A DNA stretch of 64,000 nt from an uncultured Eubacteriales bacterium (GTDB lineage: Bacteria; Bacillota; Clostridia; Tissierellales; Peptoniphilaceae), in NCBI GenBank assembly GCA_900539725.1, contig UQDI01000002.1, positions 1 to 64,000 of the forward strand. The letters run 5' to 3'. Every line of letters begins with the position of its first letter. The first letter of the stretch is position 1. Below the pieces are notes generated by a model. The model was not told the DNA's origin. It made no database searches and saw nothing but the letters and a program-made list of their open reading frames with translations. The position numbers and the translations under genes were made by a program. Below are positions 44,440 through 53,010 of the stretch, one piece after another.

Positions 44440-46377
44440 ATGGAAAAATATTATTTAAGTACACCAATTTATTATCCAAGTGGTTACTTACACATAGGAA
44501 ACACGTATACGACTATAGTTGCGGACATGCTTAAGAGGTACAAAGAGCTTCAAGGCATGGATGTATATTTTGTTACAGGCTCCGATGAACACGGCGAGAA
44601 AATCCAAAAGAACGCTGAAAAGGCTGGCGTTACTCCATTGGAATTCGTTACAAAGATTAATGAACAAATATATAAGCTATGGGACTTACTTGACATTAGA
44701 TATGATAAGTATATAAGAACTTCTGATAAGTCTCACGATGAGATGGTTAAGAAGATATTTACAAGGCTTTACGAGCAAGGCGACATCTACAAGGGCGAGT
44801 ATGAAGGACTTTACTGCACTCCATGCGAGTCTTTCTGGACTGAGTCACAACTTGTTGATGGCAAGTGCCCTGACTGCGGTAGGGAAGTGCATCCGGCTCA
44901 TGAAGAAGCGTATTTCTTCAGATTAAGTAATTACAAGGACAGACTTTTGAAATATTATGAAGAGCATCCAGAATTTATTGAACCAGAGTCTAAAAAGACT
45001 GAGATGATCAATAACTTCTTCAAGGACGGTCTTCAAGACCTATGCGTTTCAAGAACATCCTTCGACTGGGGCGTTCAAGTGCCATTCGATCCAAAACATG
45101 TTGTTTACGTATGGATAGACGCTTTGTCGTCATACATTGACGCGGCAGGATATTTACAAGACGATGAAAAATTCGAAAAGCTTTGGCCAGCTGATATTCA
45201 CCTAGTTGGTAAGGACATTTTGCGTTTTCACGTAATTATTTGGCCAGCTTTGTTAATGGCTCTGGACCTTCCACTACCTAAGAAAGTCTTTGCTCATGGC
45301 TGGATACTTTTTGAAAGTGACAAGATGAGTAAGAGCAAGGGTAATGTCATCTACCCTGAGCCAATAGTTAAGCTATATGGAAGAGATGCGCTTAAGTACT
45401 ACGTTTTAAGAGAGTTTAATTTTGGTAGCGATGGAAACTTCCAAAGCAAAAAGTTTATGGAAAGAGTAAACTCTGACCTTGCAAATGACCTTGGTAACTT
45501 GGTTTCAAGAACTATTGCCATGGCAGAAAAGTACTTTGGCGGCACTGTTAATAAAAAGGCATCTGATGACACAATTGATAAAGACTTAATCGATGTGGCA
45601 CTAACAAGAAAGGCAGTTCTTGATGAAAAGATGGAACATCTTAACCTATCTGTAGCCATAGATGAAGTATTTAAGCTAATTAGAAGGTCCAATAAGTACA
45701 TCGACGAAACATGCCCATGGACTCTTAACGATGATGAACACAAGGAAAGACTTGAAACTATCATATATAATTTACTTGAAGCATTAAGAATTTCATCTGT
45801 TTTACTAAGCCCATTCATCCCTGATACTGCAAAGAAGATTAGGGAAGCACTTGGTTTAGGTGAAGAAATGAAATATGAAGAATGCGATGAATTTGGTCTA
45901 GTTGACAAATACACTGTCAAGAAGATAGATACACTATTCCCAAGACTTGACGTTGATAAAGAAGTAGAAAGACTACTCACAGAAAACGCAAATTTAATTA
46001 AGTCGAGAGAAGAAAAAGATGGCAAGGCAAAGGCAGAGGACGCTGATGCTAAGCCAGCTATAGAATATGATGACTTTGCTAAGCTTGATTTAAGACTAGG
46101 TGAAGTAATTGACTCAAAAGAACATCCTGAAGCTGATAAACTTTTGATTAACACTATCAAGATTGGCGACGAGACAAGAACTATTGTCAGCGGCATCAAA
46201 AAATGGTACAAACCAGAGGACATCATAGGTAAGAAGGTTGTCGTTGTATGTAATTTAAAGCCTAGAAAGCTTAGAGGCGTTGAATCTCAAGGCATGATAC
46301 TTGCTTGTGAAAACGGCGATGACCTATCACTAGTAACAGCTCTTGAAGATATGCCATCGGGCTCAGTGATTGCGTAA
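44440..46377 (+). CDS. metG: Methionyl-tRNA synthetase with C-terminal tRNA-binding domain
   Basis: This encodes 645 residues from the ATG at 44440 (MEKYYLSTPIYYPSG), after GAAGAGGAG. Class I motifs HIGNTYT and KMSKSKGN are present, with the zinc knuckle CTPCESFW...CPDCG. The last 110 residues are a Trbp111/EMAP-like OB-fold (YDDFAKLDLRLGEV ... GVESQGMILAC). It charges tRNA-Met. Its stop overlaps tatD by one base. Confidence 0.97.
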   Translation: MEKYYLSTPIYYPSGYLHIGNTYTTIVADMLKRYKELQGMDVYFVTGSDEHGEKIQKNAEKAGVTPLEFVTKINEQIYKLWDLLDIRYDKYIRTSDKSHDEMVKKIFTRLYEQGDIYKGEYEGLYCTPCESFWTESQLVDGKCPDCGREVHPAHEEAYFFRLSNYKDRLLKYYEEHPEFIEPESKKTEMINNFFKDGLQDLCVSRTSFDWGVQVPFDPKHVVYVWIDALSSYIDAAGYLQDDEKFEKLWPADIHLVGKDILRFHVIIWPALLMALDLPLPKKVFAHGWILFESDKMSKSKGNVIYPEPIVKLYGRDALKYYVLREFNFGSDGNFQSKKFMERVNSDLANDLGNLVSRTIAMAEKYFGGTVNKKASDDTIDKDLIDVALTRKAVLDEKMEHLNLSVAIDEVFKLIRRSNKYIDETCPWTLNDDEHKERLETIIYNLLEALRISSVLLSPFIPDTAKKIREALGLGEEMKYEECDEFGLVDKYTVKKIDTLFPRLDVDKEVERLLTENANLIKSREEKDGKAKAEDADAKPAIEYDDFAKLDLRLGEVIDSKEHPEADKLLINTIKIGDETRTIVSGIKKWYKPEDIIGKKVVVVCNLKPRKLRGVESQGMILACENGDDLSLVTALEDMPSGSVIA

Positions 46378-47147
46378 TGATATTCGTTGATTCACACGCT
46401 CATCTTGATGATGAGGCCTTTGATGAGGACAGAGACGAAGTCATAGCCGATATATTATCGGGCGGAAACTATTTTTTCAATATAGCATCTGACCTTAAGA
46501 CTAGCTACTCGAGCTATGAACTTGCCAAAAAATATGATCACGTCTACGCAGTAGTAGGTGTGCATCCGCATGAGGCAAAGGATTACACAGCTGAAACGCG
46601 TGAGGCACTTAAAGAGCTATTAAAAAAGAATAAGGTTATGGCAATAGGCGAGATTGGTCTTGACTATCACTACGATTTTTCGCCAAGAGATGTGCAAAGA
46701 AAAGTCTTTATTGATCAGATAGATTTAGCTAGGGAAATGGATGTGCCCATCGTTATTCACACGCGTGAGGCGATGGAAGAAACTTATGAAATACTTGAAA
46801 AATACGCTCAAGGCATGAAGGTTTTAATCCACTGCTATACAGGGTCCATAGAGATGGCGAGGAAATTTTTAAAATTAGGCTACAAACTAGCTTTAGGCGG
46901 AGCACTAACTTTTAAAAACGCAAAAAATACGGTCGATGTAGCAAAAGAGGTAGCTCTAGAAGATTTGCTTATAGAGACAGACTCACCATATATGACGCCG
47001 GTGCCTTATAGAGGCAAGAGAAATGACCCGAGAAAAGTCATTTTGGTTGCAGAAAAACTTGCTGAGATCAAGGGTATTAGCGTAGATGAAGTGCTAGAAG
47101 CTACAAAGAAGAACGCATTTGAATTTTTTGGAGTGAAAAATGATTAA
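46377..47147 (+). CDS. tatD: TatD-family metal-dependent DNase
   Basis: This encodes 256 residues. FVDSHAHLDDEAF, VGVHPHEAK, AIGEIGLDYHYD, VIHTREA, HCYTGS and LIETDSPYMTP give the full metal-binding set of the TatD hydrolase fold. It starts on the metG stop (TAATG) and overlaps the next gene by 8 nt; metG-tatD-rnmV-rsmA is a common Firmicute order. Confidence 0.94.
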   Translation: MIFVDSHAHLDDEAFDEDRDEVIADILSGGNYFFNIASDLKTSYSSYELAKKYDHVYAVVGVHPHEAKDYTAETREALKELLKKNKVMAIGEIGLDYHYDFSPRDVQRKVFIDQIDLAREMDVPIVIHTREAMEETYEILEKYAQGMKVLIHCYTGSIEMARKFLKLGYKLALGGALTFKNAKNTVDVAKEVALEDLLIETDSPYMTPVPYRGKRNDPRKVILVAEKLAEIKGISVDEVLEATKKNAFEFFGVKND

Positions 47148-47673
47148 AGAACTCATAGTTGTCGAGGGCATGGACGACATCGCTCAGATCAAAAACGCTG
47201 TTGATGCCGACATCGTCGCGACACATGGCTATAAAATAAAAAAGACGCTCTTCGATGAGCTAAGAAAAGCTGTTAAAACGAGGGGAGTAATTGTCTTTAC
47301 CGACCCTGATTACGCTGGCAAAATGATTAGACGCACGATAAATGAAAATGTTAAGGGCTGTAAAAATGCTTATCTAAAGCAGTCAGATGCGATTAAGAAA
47401 GATGATATAGGCGTTGAAAATGCTTCGAAAGAGGCAATTATAGATGCCTTAATGAACGCAAGAGCTTCAACTGAGGAGAGGACTGTACTATATACAACGA
47501 AAGATTTGTATGAGACAGGTCTATTAGGCACGGACGGCTCTAAGGAGAGACGCGAAAAACTTGCGAGCCTACTAAAAATTTCGAATTCAAATGCAAAAAA
47601 GATGCTCGATGCACTAAACTATTATCAAATTTCGAGAGAAGACTTTGAGGAGGCTATGAAAAAAATTGACTGA
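47140..47673 (+). CDS. rnmV: Ribonuclease M5
   Basis: This encodes 177 residues. An N-terminal Toprim domain with ELIVVEGMDD, ADIVATHGYKI, VIVFTDPDYAGKMIRR is followed by a C-terminal domain with LGTDGSKERREKLASLL. It matures 5S rRNA. It overlaps rsmA by 8 nt. Confidence 0.94.
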   Translation: MIKELIVVEGMDDIAQIKNAVDADIVATHGYKIKKTLFDELRKAVKTRGVIVFTDPDYAGKMIRRTINENVKGCKNAYLKQSDAIKKDDIGVENASKEAIIDALMNARASTEERTVLYTTKDLYETGLLGTDGSKERREKLASLLKISNSNAKKMLDALNYYQISREDFEEAMKKID

Positions 47674-48526
47674 AAAGGGTTTATATAGCATAGCAAGACT
47701 CAAGGAGCTGCAAGAGGACTTTGGCTTTGAATTTAAAAAAGCGCTTGGACAAAACTTTTTGATTGACGGCAATATAATTAGGAAGATTGCTGAAGAAAGC
47801 GGCATTACAAAGGATAGTACTGTGATGGAGATAGGTCCCGGCATAGGCACCTTGACCGAGGAGCTCGCAAAGCATGCGAAAAAGGTTATAGCCTTTGAAC
47901 TTGATGAATCACTTAGAGAGATACACAAGGAGACACTTGGCGAGCATGGGAATGTAGAAGTCATTTACAAAGACTTTATGGACGCGAGCGTGGATGAGAT
48001 CAAGGCATTGACAGGCGGTCCGTTTAAAGTATGCGCCAATCTGCCATACTATGTGACGACACCCATATTAACATTCTTGCTTGAATCAAAACTTGATATA
48101 GATTCAATCACGGTTATGGTGCAAAAAGAAGTCGCTCAAAGGATAGTCGCAGATGAAAAATCAAAGGACTACGGAAGCATATCAGTCTTTACACGGGCCT
48201 ATGGCGATGCGCGCATAGCGTTTAATGTGTCAAAGGACTGCTTCTACCCGAAGCCAAAAGTTGATTCAGCAGTACTATATATAGAAAAAAAGAAAAAAGA
48301 TTTGGCAAACGAAGAGCTATTCTTAAAGATAATTAGAGCAGCTTTTATGAAGAGAAGAAAAACACTTGCGAACGCTTTATTTAATAGCGAAGTGGGTATA
48401 AATAAAAAGGATACAGTGGCAGCACTAAAGGCCATTGGCAAAGGTGAAAATGCAAGGGCAGAGGAGCTAAGCTTTGATGACTTTGTAAGCATAACGAGAG
48501 ACTTGGAGGGAGATTATGGAAAATAG
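47666..48526 (+). CDS. rsmA: 16S rRNA dimethyladenosine transferase KsgA (TTG start)
   Basis: This encodes 286 residues from TTG at 47666, placed 11 bases after GAGGAGG within rnmV. FEFKKALGQNFLIDGNIIRK, VMEIGPGIGTLTEEL and NLPYYVTTPIL (NLPY catalytic motif) identify it. It dimethylates A1518 and A1519. It overlaps the following regulator by 11 nt. Confidence 0.95.
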   Translation: MTEKGLYSIARLKELQEDFGFEFKKALGQNFLIDGNIIRKIAEESGITKDSTVMEIGPGIGTLTEELAKHAKKVIAFELDESLREIHKETLGEHGNVEVIYKDFMDASVDEIKALTGGPFKVCANLPYYVTTPILTFLLESKLDIDSITVMVQKEVAQRIVADEKSKDYGSISVFTRAYGDARIAFNVSKDCFYPKPKVDSAVLYIEKKKKDLANEELFLKIIRAAFMKRRKTLANALFNSEVGINKKDTVAALKAIGKGENARAEELSFDDFVSITRDLEGDYGK

Positions 48527-48860
48527 AGAATTAAGTCAAGAGGACTTAGACGCAATAAAAAACGATGTCATCGACTATAAGATAGTTGAGAAATTTGCAG
48601 ACATTATGAAAGCGCTTAGCGAGCCTTCAAGAATACAAATAATACACGCGCTAAGCTTAAGCGAGATGTGCGTTACAGACCTTTCATACGCGCTAAACAT
48701 GACACAGCCACTTGTTAGTCACCACTTAAGGATATTAAGAAACCTTGGCCTAGTTAAGTACGAGAGAGATGGCAAGGCACTGATATACTCACTTGATGAT
48801 GAGCACGTTTTGATGCTGTATAAACAAGGCTTGGAGCACGCAAAAGAAAAAGTTCAATAG
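48516..48860 (+). CDS. ArsR/SmtB-family repressor with alpha-5 zinc site
   Basis: This encodes 114 residues. ALSEPSRIQIIHALSLSEMCVTDL and the recognition helix MTQPLVSHHLRILRNLGLVKYERDGKA are a winged-helix ArsR fold. The C-terminus reads D-E-H-x10-H-x2-E (from DDEHVLMLYK), the exact alpha-5 D/H/H/E ligand set of SmtB/CzrA zinc sensors; the alpha-3 motif ELCVCD is reduced to EMCVTD, so an As/Cd site is unlikely. It probably senses Zn (or Co/Ni). No metal efflux gene is adjacent; the CDF gene at 24269 is distant. Confidence 0.88.
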   Translation: MENRELSQEDLDAIKNDVIDYKIVEKFADIMKALSEPSRIQIIHALSLSEMCVTDLSYALNMTQPLVSHHLRILRNLGLVKYERDGKALIYSLDDEHVLMLYKQGLEHAKEKVQ

Positions 48861-48867
48861 ATATATT

Positions 48868-48898
48868 ATCTGTCACTATTTGGTGGCAGATTTTTTTG
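48868..48898 (+). terminator. Terminator after the ArsR-type gene
   Basis: ATCTGTCAC (48868-48876) pairs with GTGGCAGAT (48883-48891), then seven T. Confidence 0.85.
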
Positions 48899-48967
48899 TC
48901 TATAAAGATATAATTTATCTTTTGTAGACAATTATGACTTATTTATACTTAAAAATTAAATAATCTC

Positions 48968-48996
48968 TTGAATTATATAGTGAATTGTTTTATAAT
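48968..48996 (+). promoter_or_regulatory. Promoter of the 49031 gene
   Basis: TTGAAT (48968-48973), 17-bp spacer, TATAAT (48991-48996). Confidence 0.75.
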
Positions 48997-49030
48997 TGAT
49001 TTATCACAATAAACAAGAGGAGGACTTATT

Positions 49031-50425
49031 ATGAAAAAGAAAATTTCATTACTATTAGCAATGCTCATGCTAATAACATTCATGCCAAGCGCATTGGCTA
49101 AGCCTAGGACGGTTGATGCAATCAAAAATACTAAAAAGATTATTCTTGATGGTGAGGAGGTTATGGTTGGCTCATATACTGTAGAGCGTTATAACTACCT
49201 AAAACTAAGAGATGTAGCGGCTCTGTTAAATGGAAAAAACTGTCAATTCAGTGTAGGATACGACAAAGAGAAAGAGCTCGTAATGATATATCTTGACAAT
49301 AGCTACACTAAATTAGAAGGAGATTTAGTGGCTATTAAAAATGCAAAGGCAAAAGCATTTGTCGAGTCAAAGAAAATCCTTGTTAATGGCGAAGAAAAAG
49401 AACTTAAAACAGCCGTTATAGATAGGTATAACTACATTCAGCTTAGGGACTTAGCTTCTTTAATAGGTCTTGGCGTTGACTATGATGCCAAAACTGAAAC
49501 CATAATTTTAAATAGTAGTGGCGAAATAGAAAGTAATGAAGCAAATAAAGATATTAAAGACGGCAAAGACAATAAAGATAGCAAAGATAATAAAGATAGC
49601 AAAGATAATAAAGATAGCAAAGATAATAAAGATAGTAAAGATAGTAAGATTAGTGATGAAGATGAATTGGCTGGTATTATTAAATACCGTGAAGCTCTTA
49701 TTAAAGATGATGCAAAGCTTTGCGAAGAAGCGATGCAGCTAGCACTTGGCTGGGACGAGCTTCATGACTATGCTAATTACTTCCACGGATTAAGCAATAA
49801 GGCTTGGAAGCATTCTAAAACGCTTGGCTTTGACTTAGCTTCTGATTATAAAGAAATCAAAAAGAGTATAGAAAATACTGGCTCACATGAGCGTACAAGA
49901 TATGAGTTTATATACGATCAGGGAGCAAGTCTTGTATTGTCACTATTTAGAGAGCTGCCTGTAAATGGAGATGACACTTACGCTGGAAACAATCTTGGCG
50001 TAGATGTTGAACTTAGCAGGTCTTATACAGAAGATTCATATAAAAAATTAGATGCAAAAGCGAGAAATTATTTTGACAGAGCTCTTTCTATAAGCAATGA
50101 CTTCGTTAGATGCGATGGACAAGCTCTATATAATAGGGCGTTTTATGATAAGGCATATAATTTATCAAGTAATCAATATGGCTTAGAAGAAAAAACTTGT
50201 AAATATTATGTTGATGAAGAGCTTAAGTTTATTAAGCAATTTAATTTTAATGCTAATAATGTAGGTAAAAAGATTTTTAAAATAAATTTGACTGACCTTG
50301 ACGATACAGAATATCAAGTAATATACAGAGACAATGCTTCCAAAGTTTCTTATGTAGGTGTTTGGTCAGTAAGTGATCGCGGCGAGTCTTATCATAGTGT
50401 AGCCATTACAAAAGAATTTAATTAG
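49031..50425 (+). CDS. Secreted protein with two stalk domains and a Lys/Asp repeat linker
   Basis: This encodes 464 residues. Signal peptide of 23 residues (cleavage after ALA). Two stalk-domain units follow: ILDGEEVMVGSYTVERYNYL with LRDVAALL, and ILVNGEEKELKTAVIDRYNY with LRDLASLIG. A linker at about 175-210 consists of DNKDSK hexapeptides coded by an 18-bp DNA repeat. The C-terminal 250 residues (Tyr/Asn-rich, with ending ESYHSVAITKEFN) are not recognised. AAGAGGAGG precedes the ATG. A surface role is inferred. Confidence 0.8.
   Translation: MKKKISLLLAMLMLITFMPSALAKPRTVDAIKNTKKIILDGEEVMVGSYTVERYNYLKLRDVAALLNGKNCQFSVGYDKEKELVMIYLDNSYTKLEGDLVAIKNAKAKAFVESKKILVNGEEKELKTAVIDRYNYIQLRDLASLIGLGVDYDAKTETIILNSSGEIESNEANKDIKDGKDNKDSKDNKDSKDNKDSKDNKDSKDSKISDEDELAGIIKYREALIKDDAKLCEEAMQLALGWDELHDYANYFHGLSNKAWKHSKTLGFDLASDYKEIKKSIENTGSHERTRYEFIYDQGASLVLSLFRELPVNGDDTYAGNNLGVDVELSRSYTEDSYKKLDAKARNYFDRALSISNDFVRCDGQALYNRAFYDKAYNLSSNQYGLEEKTCKYYVDEELKFIKQFNFNANNVGKKIFKINLTDLDDTEYQVIYRDNASKVSYVGVWSVSDRGESYHSVAITKEFN
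49565..49645 (+). repeat. 18-bp tandem repeat inside the coding sequence
   Basis: AAAGATAATAAAGATAGC units start at 49565, 49583, 49601 and 49619, followed by a partial unit. They encode the charged DNKDSK linker; copy number can change by slippage without a frameshift. Confidence 0.9.
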
Positions 50426-50431
50426 TTTAGT

Positions 50432-50460
50432 TAAAGGAGGGCAATTAGCTCTCCTTTTTC
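50432..50460 (+). terminator. Terminator after the stalk-domain protein gene
   Basis: AAAGGAGGGC and GCTCTCCTTT are complementary (loop AATTA), followed by TTC. Confidence 0.7.
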
Positions 50461-50473
50461 ATCTCTCACAAAC

Positions 50474-50506
50474 TGTTACTCTTTTGTTACTCTTTTGTTA
50501 CTCTTT
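50474..50506 (+). promoter_or_regulatory. Three perfect 11-bp direct repeats overlapping a promoter
   Basis: TGTTACTCTTT occurs at 50474-50484, 50485-50495 and 50496-50506. The third overlaps the -35 position of a TATACT -10 (50524-50529); the -35 itself (CTCTTT) is poor. An 11-bp direct repeat is the geometry of OmpR/PhoB-class response-regulator sites, so this gene may depend on an activator. Confidence 0.65.
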
Positions 50507-50574
50507 CTTTACTAAATATCTGATATACTATAGTAAAGATAGTAATTACTGTCTACACAAGGGGAGGTGAAAGT

Positions 50575-50943
50575 ATGAAGAAGTCACTAGCCATTGTCAT
50601 GACTGTATTGCTTCTACTAAGCGCAGTTATTAGCCCAGCTAATGCAGCAAGCATGAAGCATCACCACGACGGTGCCAACTATGATGTCCTAGTTAAGTCT
50701 ATTACTAATCAAAAGAGAGGTCTTAATTATGAAGTAATGGGACCTATGCCAGGCGGTGAAACAAAAACTGTAGTAGTAAGTTTAGCAGTTCCTTTTGGAG
50801 CTCACTATAACAACACATACTATTATGAAGATGAATTTTACGCTGGAACACTTAGAGTTGCAAGAACATCTGTAGTAACTTATGCAGACGGAACTAAGGA
50901 TACTTTAGTTACTTACGCTGGAGAGGTTAAAAGAAACAAGTAA
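50575..50943 (+). CDS. Small secreted protein, function unknown
   Basis: This encodes 122 residues. Signal peptide of about 25 residues ending ANA-A. The mature part starts SMKHHHDG, then a short beta-rich domain with Tyr-rich GAHYNNTYYYEDEFYAG. GGGGAGGTGAAAGT precedes the ATG. It is monocistronic between the triple-repeat promoter and a terminator. No family recognised. Confidence 0.7.
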   Translation: MKKSLAIVMTVLLLLSAVISPANAASMKHHHDGANYDVLVKSITNQKRGLNYEVMGPMPGGETKTVVVSLAVPFGAHYNNTYYYEDEFYAGTLRVARTSVVTYADGTKDTLVTYAGEVKRNK

Positions 50944-50960
50944 ATATTGATTCGTACGAA

Positions 50961-50993
50961 GAAGGGGTGGCTCGTTGCCACTCTTTCTTTTTT
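50961..50993 (+). terminator. Terminator of the 50575 gene
   Basis: GAAGGGGTGGC (50961-50971) pairs with GCCACTCTTTC (50977-50987), then T run. Confidence 0.8.
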
Positions 50994-51049
50994 ATAAAAG
51001 CCTATCTACTATACTTATTATATAGATTGTTTTATATGTGCTTATCTTC

Positions 51050-51078
51050 TTGCATTTTGCCATTCATAGTGATATAAT
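51050..51078 (+). promoter_or_regulatory. Promoter of the cobalt/tetrapyrrole operon
   Basis: TTGCAT (51050-51055), 17-bp spacer, TATAAT (51073-51078), just before the riboswitch. Confidence 0.75.
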
Positions 51079-51087
51079 CATATTGAT

Positions 51088-51300
51088 ACTGTTTAAGGGA
51101 AGTTTAAAAAACGCAGTCGCCGCTGCCGTGGGCGCACACTGAGTAAACACTTATGTCACTGTTATTCGTTTAATAATGGGAAGGCGTTTACAAGGGCTTA
51201 AAGCGCTAGCCGGAAAACCTTACTCTATCAAGAAATACCTTCGGCAAAGAGAGGTTCTTTTCTAAATCAATCTGATTTTTAAAAGGAGTCTTTGCGTAGG
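51088..51300 (+). promoter_or_regulatory. Cobalamin riboswitch and expression platform
   Basis: The order GGGAAG (51097) - CGCTGCCGTGGGCG - TCACTG - ATGGGAAGGCG (51176-51186) - AGCCGGAAAACCTTAC (B12 box, 51208-51223) is that of the cobalamin riboswitch. Downstream GCAAAGA (51244-51250) can pair with TCTTTGC (51288-51294) around CTTTT/AAAAG and AAATCA/TGATTT, a large hairpin that may be the expression platform. It precedes cobalt transport genes. Confidence 0.88.
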
Positions 51301-51322
51301 AAAATAAAAGGAGGAATAATTT

Positions 51323-52033
51323 ATGAGGAAGAAAAATTTCATTCTCATGGGTCTTTCGCTAATTTTATTATCCGCAGACGCTTACGCAATGCACATCATG
51401 GAAGGTTACCTTCCTAAAGAGTGGTGCATAATCTGGGGACTAATATCACTACCATTTATCATACTTGGTATTAGAAAAATTGCAAAAGGCTCTGATTCAA
51501 ACGAAAAGAAGGTTCTACTTGCACTTGCAGGTGGCTTTATCTTCGTATTATCTGCTATGAAGATCCCTTCAGTAGTAGGTAGTTGCTCACACCCAACAGG
51601 TACTGGTCTAGGTGCTATACTATTTGGACCACTTCAAACATCTGTTTTAGGTTTAATTGTTTTACTATTCCAAGCATTGTTATTAGCTCACGGTGGTCTA
51701 ACTACTTTAGGTGCTAATACTTTCTCTATGGCCATAGCTGGACCTTTCTTAGCTTTTGCCATCTATCAATTATTGAAAAAGAAAAACAGAAGCGTAGCAG
51801 TATTTTTAGCAGCAACACTTGGTGACTTATTCACTTACGTTATCACTGCGACTCAACTTGCTATAGTTTATCACGAAGGCATAGGCTTTGGCGCGGCTCT
51901 AGGCAAGTTCTTATCGATATTTGCTGTTACTCAAGTACCTATCGCTATAGTTGAAGGTCTATTAACTGTTGTTGTTGTTAACCTTATGGTTAGATACAAA
52001 GGTGAGGGGGTACTTACAAATGAAGGAATCTAA
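51323..52033 (+). CDS. cbiM: Cobalt ECF transporter S component CbiM
   Basis: This encodes 236 residues. After a signal-like first segment comes [13 protein letters not shown], the N-terminal metal-binding sequence of CbiM, and [34 protein letters not shown] follow in the membrane segments. It takes up Co2+ for corrinoid synthesis. AAAGGAGGAATAATTT precedes the ATG. It overlaps cbiN by 14 nt. Confidence 0.94.
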   Translation: MRKKNFILMGLSLILLSADAYAMHIMEGYLPKEWCIIWGLISLPFIILGIRKIAKGSDSNEKKVLLALAGGFIFVLSAMKIPSVVGSCSHPTGTGLGAILFGPLQTSVLGLIVLLFQALLLAHGGLTTLGANTFSMAIAGPFLAFAIYQLLKKKNRSVAVFLAATLGDLFTYVITATQLAIVYHEGIGFGAALGKFLSIFAVTQVPIAIVEGLLTVVVVNLMVRYKGEGVLTNEGI

Positions 52034-52310
52034 AAAGACTAACTGGATATTAATTATCCTAGCGATTTTATTAGTTGTTACGCCATTAATCTTTGTTCAA
52101 GGGGAATATGGTGGATCTGATGACGCAGCAAGCGAACAAATTGAAGCCTTAAACCCAGACTATGAACCATGGTTTGAATCCCTTTGGGAACCACCATCGG
52201 GCGAAGTTGAATCCTTGTTATTTGGCCTTCAAGCAGCTATCGGTGCTGGAGCTATAGGCTACATCATTGGCAGCTGGAAGGGCGCTGCAAGCAAAAAAGA
52301 AAGCAAATAA
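52020..52310 (+). CDS. cbiN: Cobalt transport protein CbiN
   Basis: This encodes 96 residues from the ATG at 52020 ([20 protein letters not shown]); a GGTGAGGGGG site lies before it. Two membrane segments flank an extracellular loop with [20 protein letters not shown] and [20 protein letters not shown], diagnostic of CbiN. It stimulates metal insertion with CbiM. Confidence 0.94.
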   Translation: MKESKKTNWILIILAILLVVTPLIFVQGEYGGSDDAASEQIEALNPDYEPWFESLWEPPSGEVESLLFGLQAAIGAGAIGYIIGSWKGAASKKESK

Positions 52311-52325
52311 AGGAGCTAAAAAAGA

Positions 52326-53006
52326 TTGCTACTCATTGATCAGTTTGCCTATACGAACGGCTTAAGGCATGTTAAGGCGGGATACAAATTTTTATTCACC
52401 TTACTTATGCTTGTTTTGGCCATAGGACTAGACAATATATACGTAAATTTATCCATATTTTTATTAATAATAATTTTGGAGCTCACATGTGCAAAGTTTA
52501 AATTGAGAAACGTCATATCATTTATCAAAGTTCCGCTTATATTTATTTTATTAGGAACGATATTTTTGGTTATAGGTTTTTCAAAGGAAAATCATTTTTC
52601 CTACTCGATAAAGATTTTTGGCGGCTACTTTGGAGTGATTGAGGGGCAAGAGATGCTATTTCTCAGAGTTTTCATGAGATCTCTTGCGGCGACCTCTTCG
52701 GTCATCTTCCTAAGTGTAACGACACCCATGGTCGACATCATAAAAGTTTTTAAGGCCATGCATCTACCAAATGTCTTTATAGAGCTGTTTATGCTGATTT
52801 ATCGCTTCATCTTCATCATCATAGAAGAGGCTCAAACCAATATCAATTCGCTTGAGATAAAGTTTGGCTTTATCAATACGAAGACCTCATTTAAATCAAT
52901 TAAGATTTTTATTGAGAACATGGTTTTGGGGATAATGAAAAGAAATGAAGAGATGATAAATGCACTAAATATCAAGCTTTACAACGGAGAGTTCCCAGTT
53001 AGGTGA
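52326..53006 (+). CDS. cbiQ: Cobalt ECF transporter T component CbiQ (TTG start)
   Basis: This encodes 226 residues starting at TTG 52326, after AAAGGAGC (52311-52317). It begins LLIDQFAYTNGLRHVKAGYK, with about five membrane segments and coupling helices with RIEL/AIRSR-type charged stretches at the C-terminus. It links CbiM to the CbiO ATPase. Confidence 0.88.
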   Translation: MLLIDQFAYTNGLRHVKAGYKFLFTLLMLVLAIGLDNIYVNLSIFLLIIILELTCAKFKLRNVISFIKVPLIFILLGTIFLVIGFSKENHFSYSIKIFGGYFGVIEGQEMLFLRVFMRSLAATSSVIFLSVTTPMVDIIKVFKAMHLPNVFIELFMLIYRFIFIIIEEAQTNINSLEIKFGFINTKTSFKSIKIFIENMVLGIMKRNEEMINALNIKLYNGEFPVR

Positions 53007-53010
53007 TTAT

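Noticed and set aside
45399..46226. Minus-strand 275-residue Ser-rich ORF
   Set aside because: It is the antisense shadow of metG; the low-complexity Ser/Leu composition is typical of such shadows.
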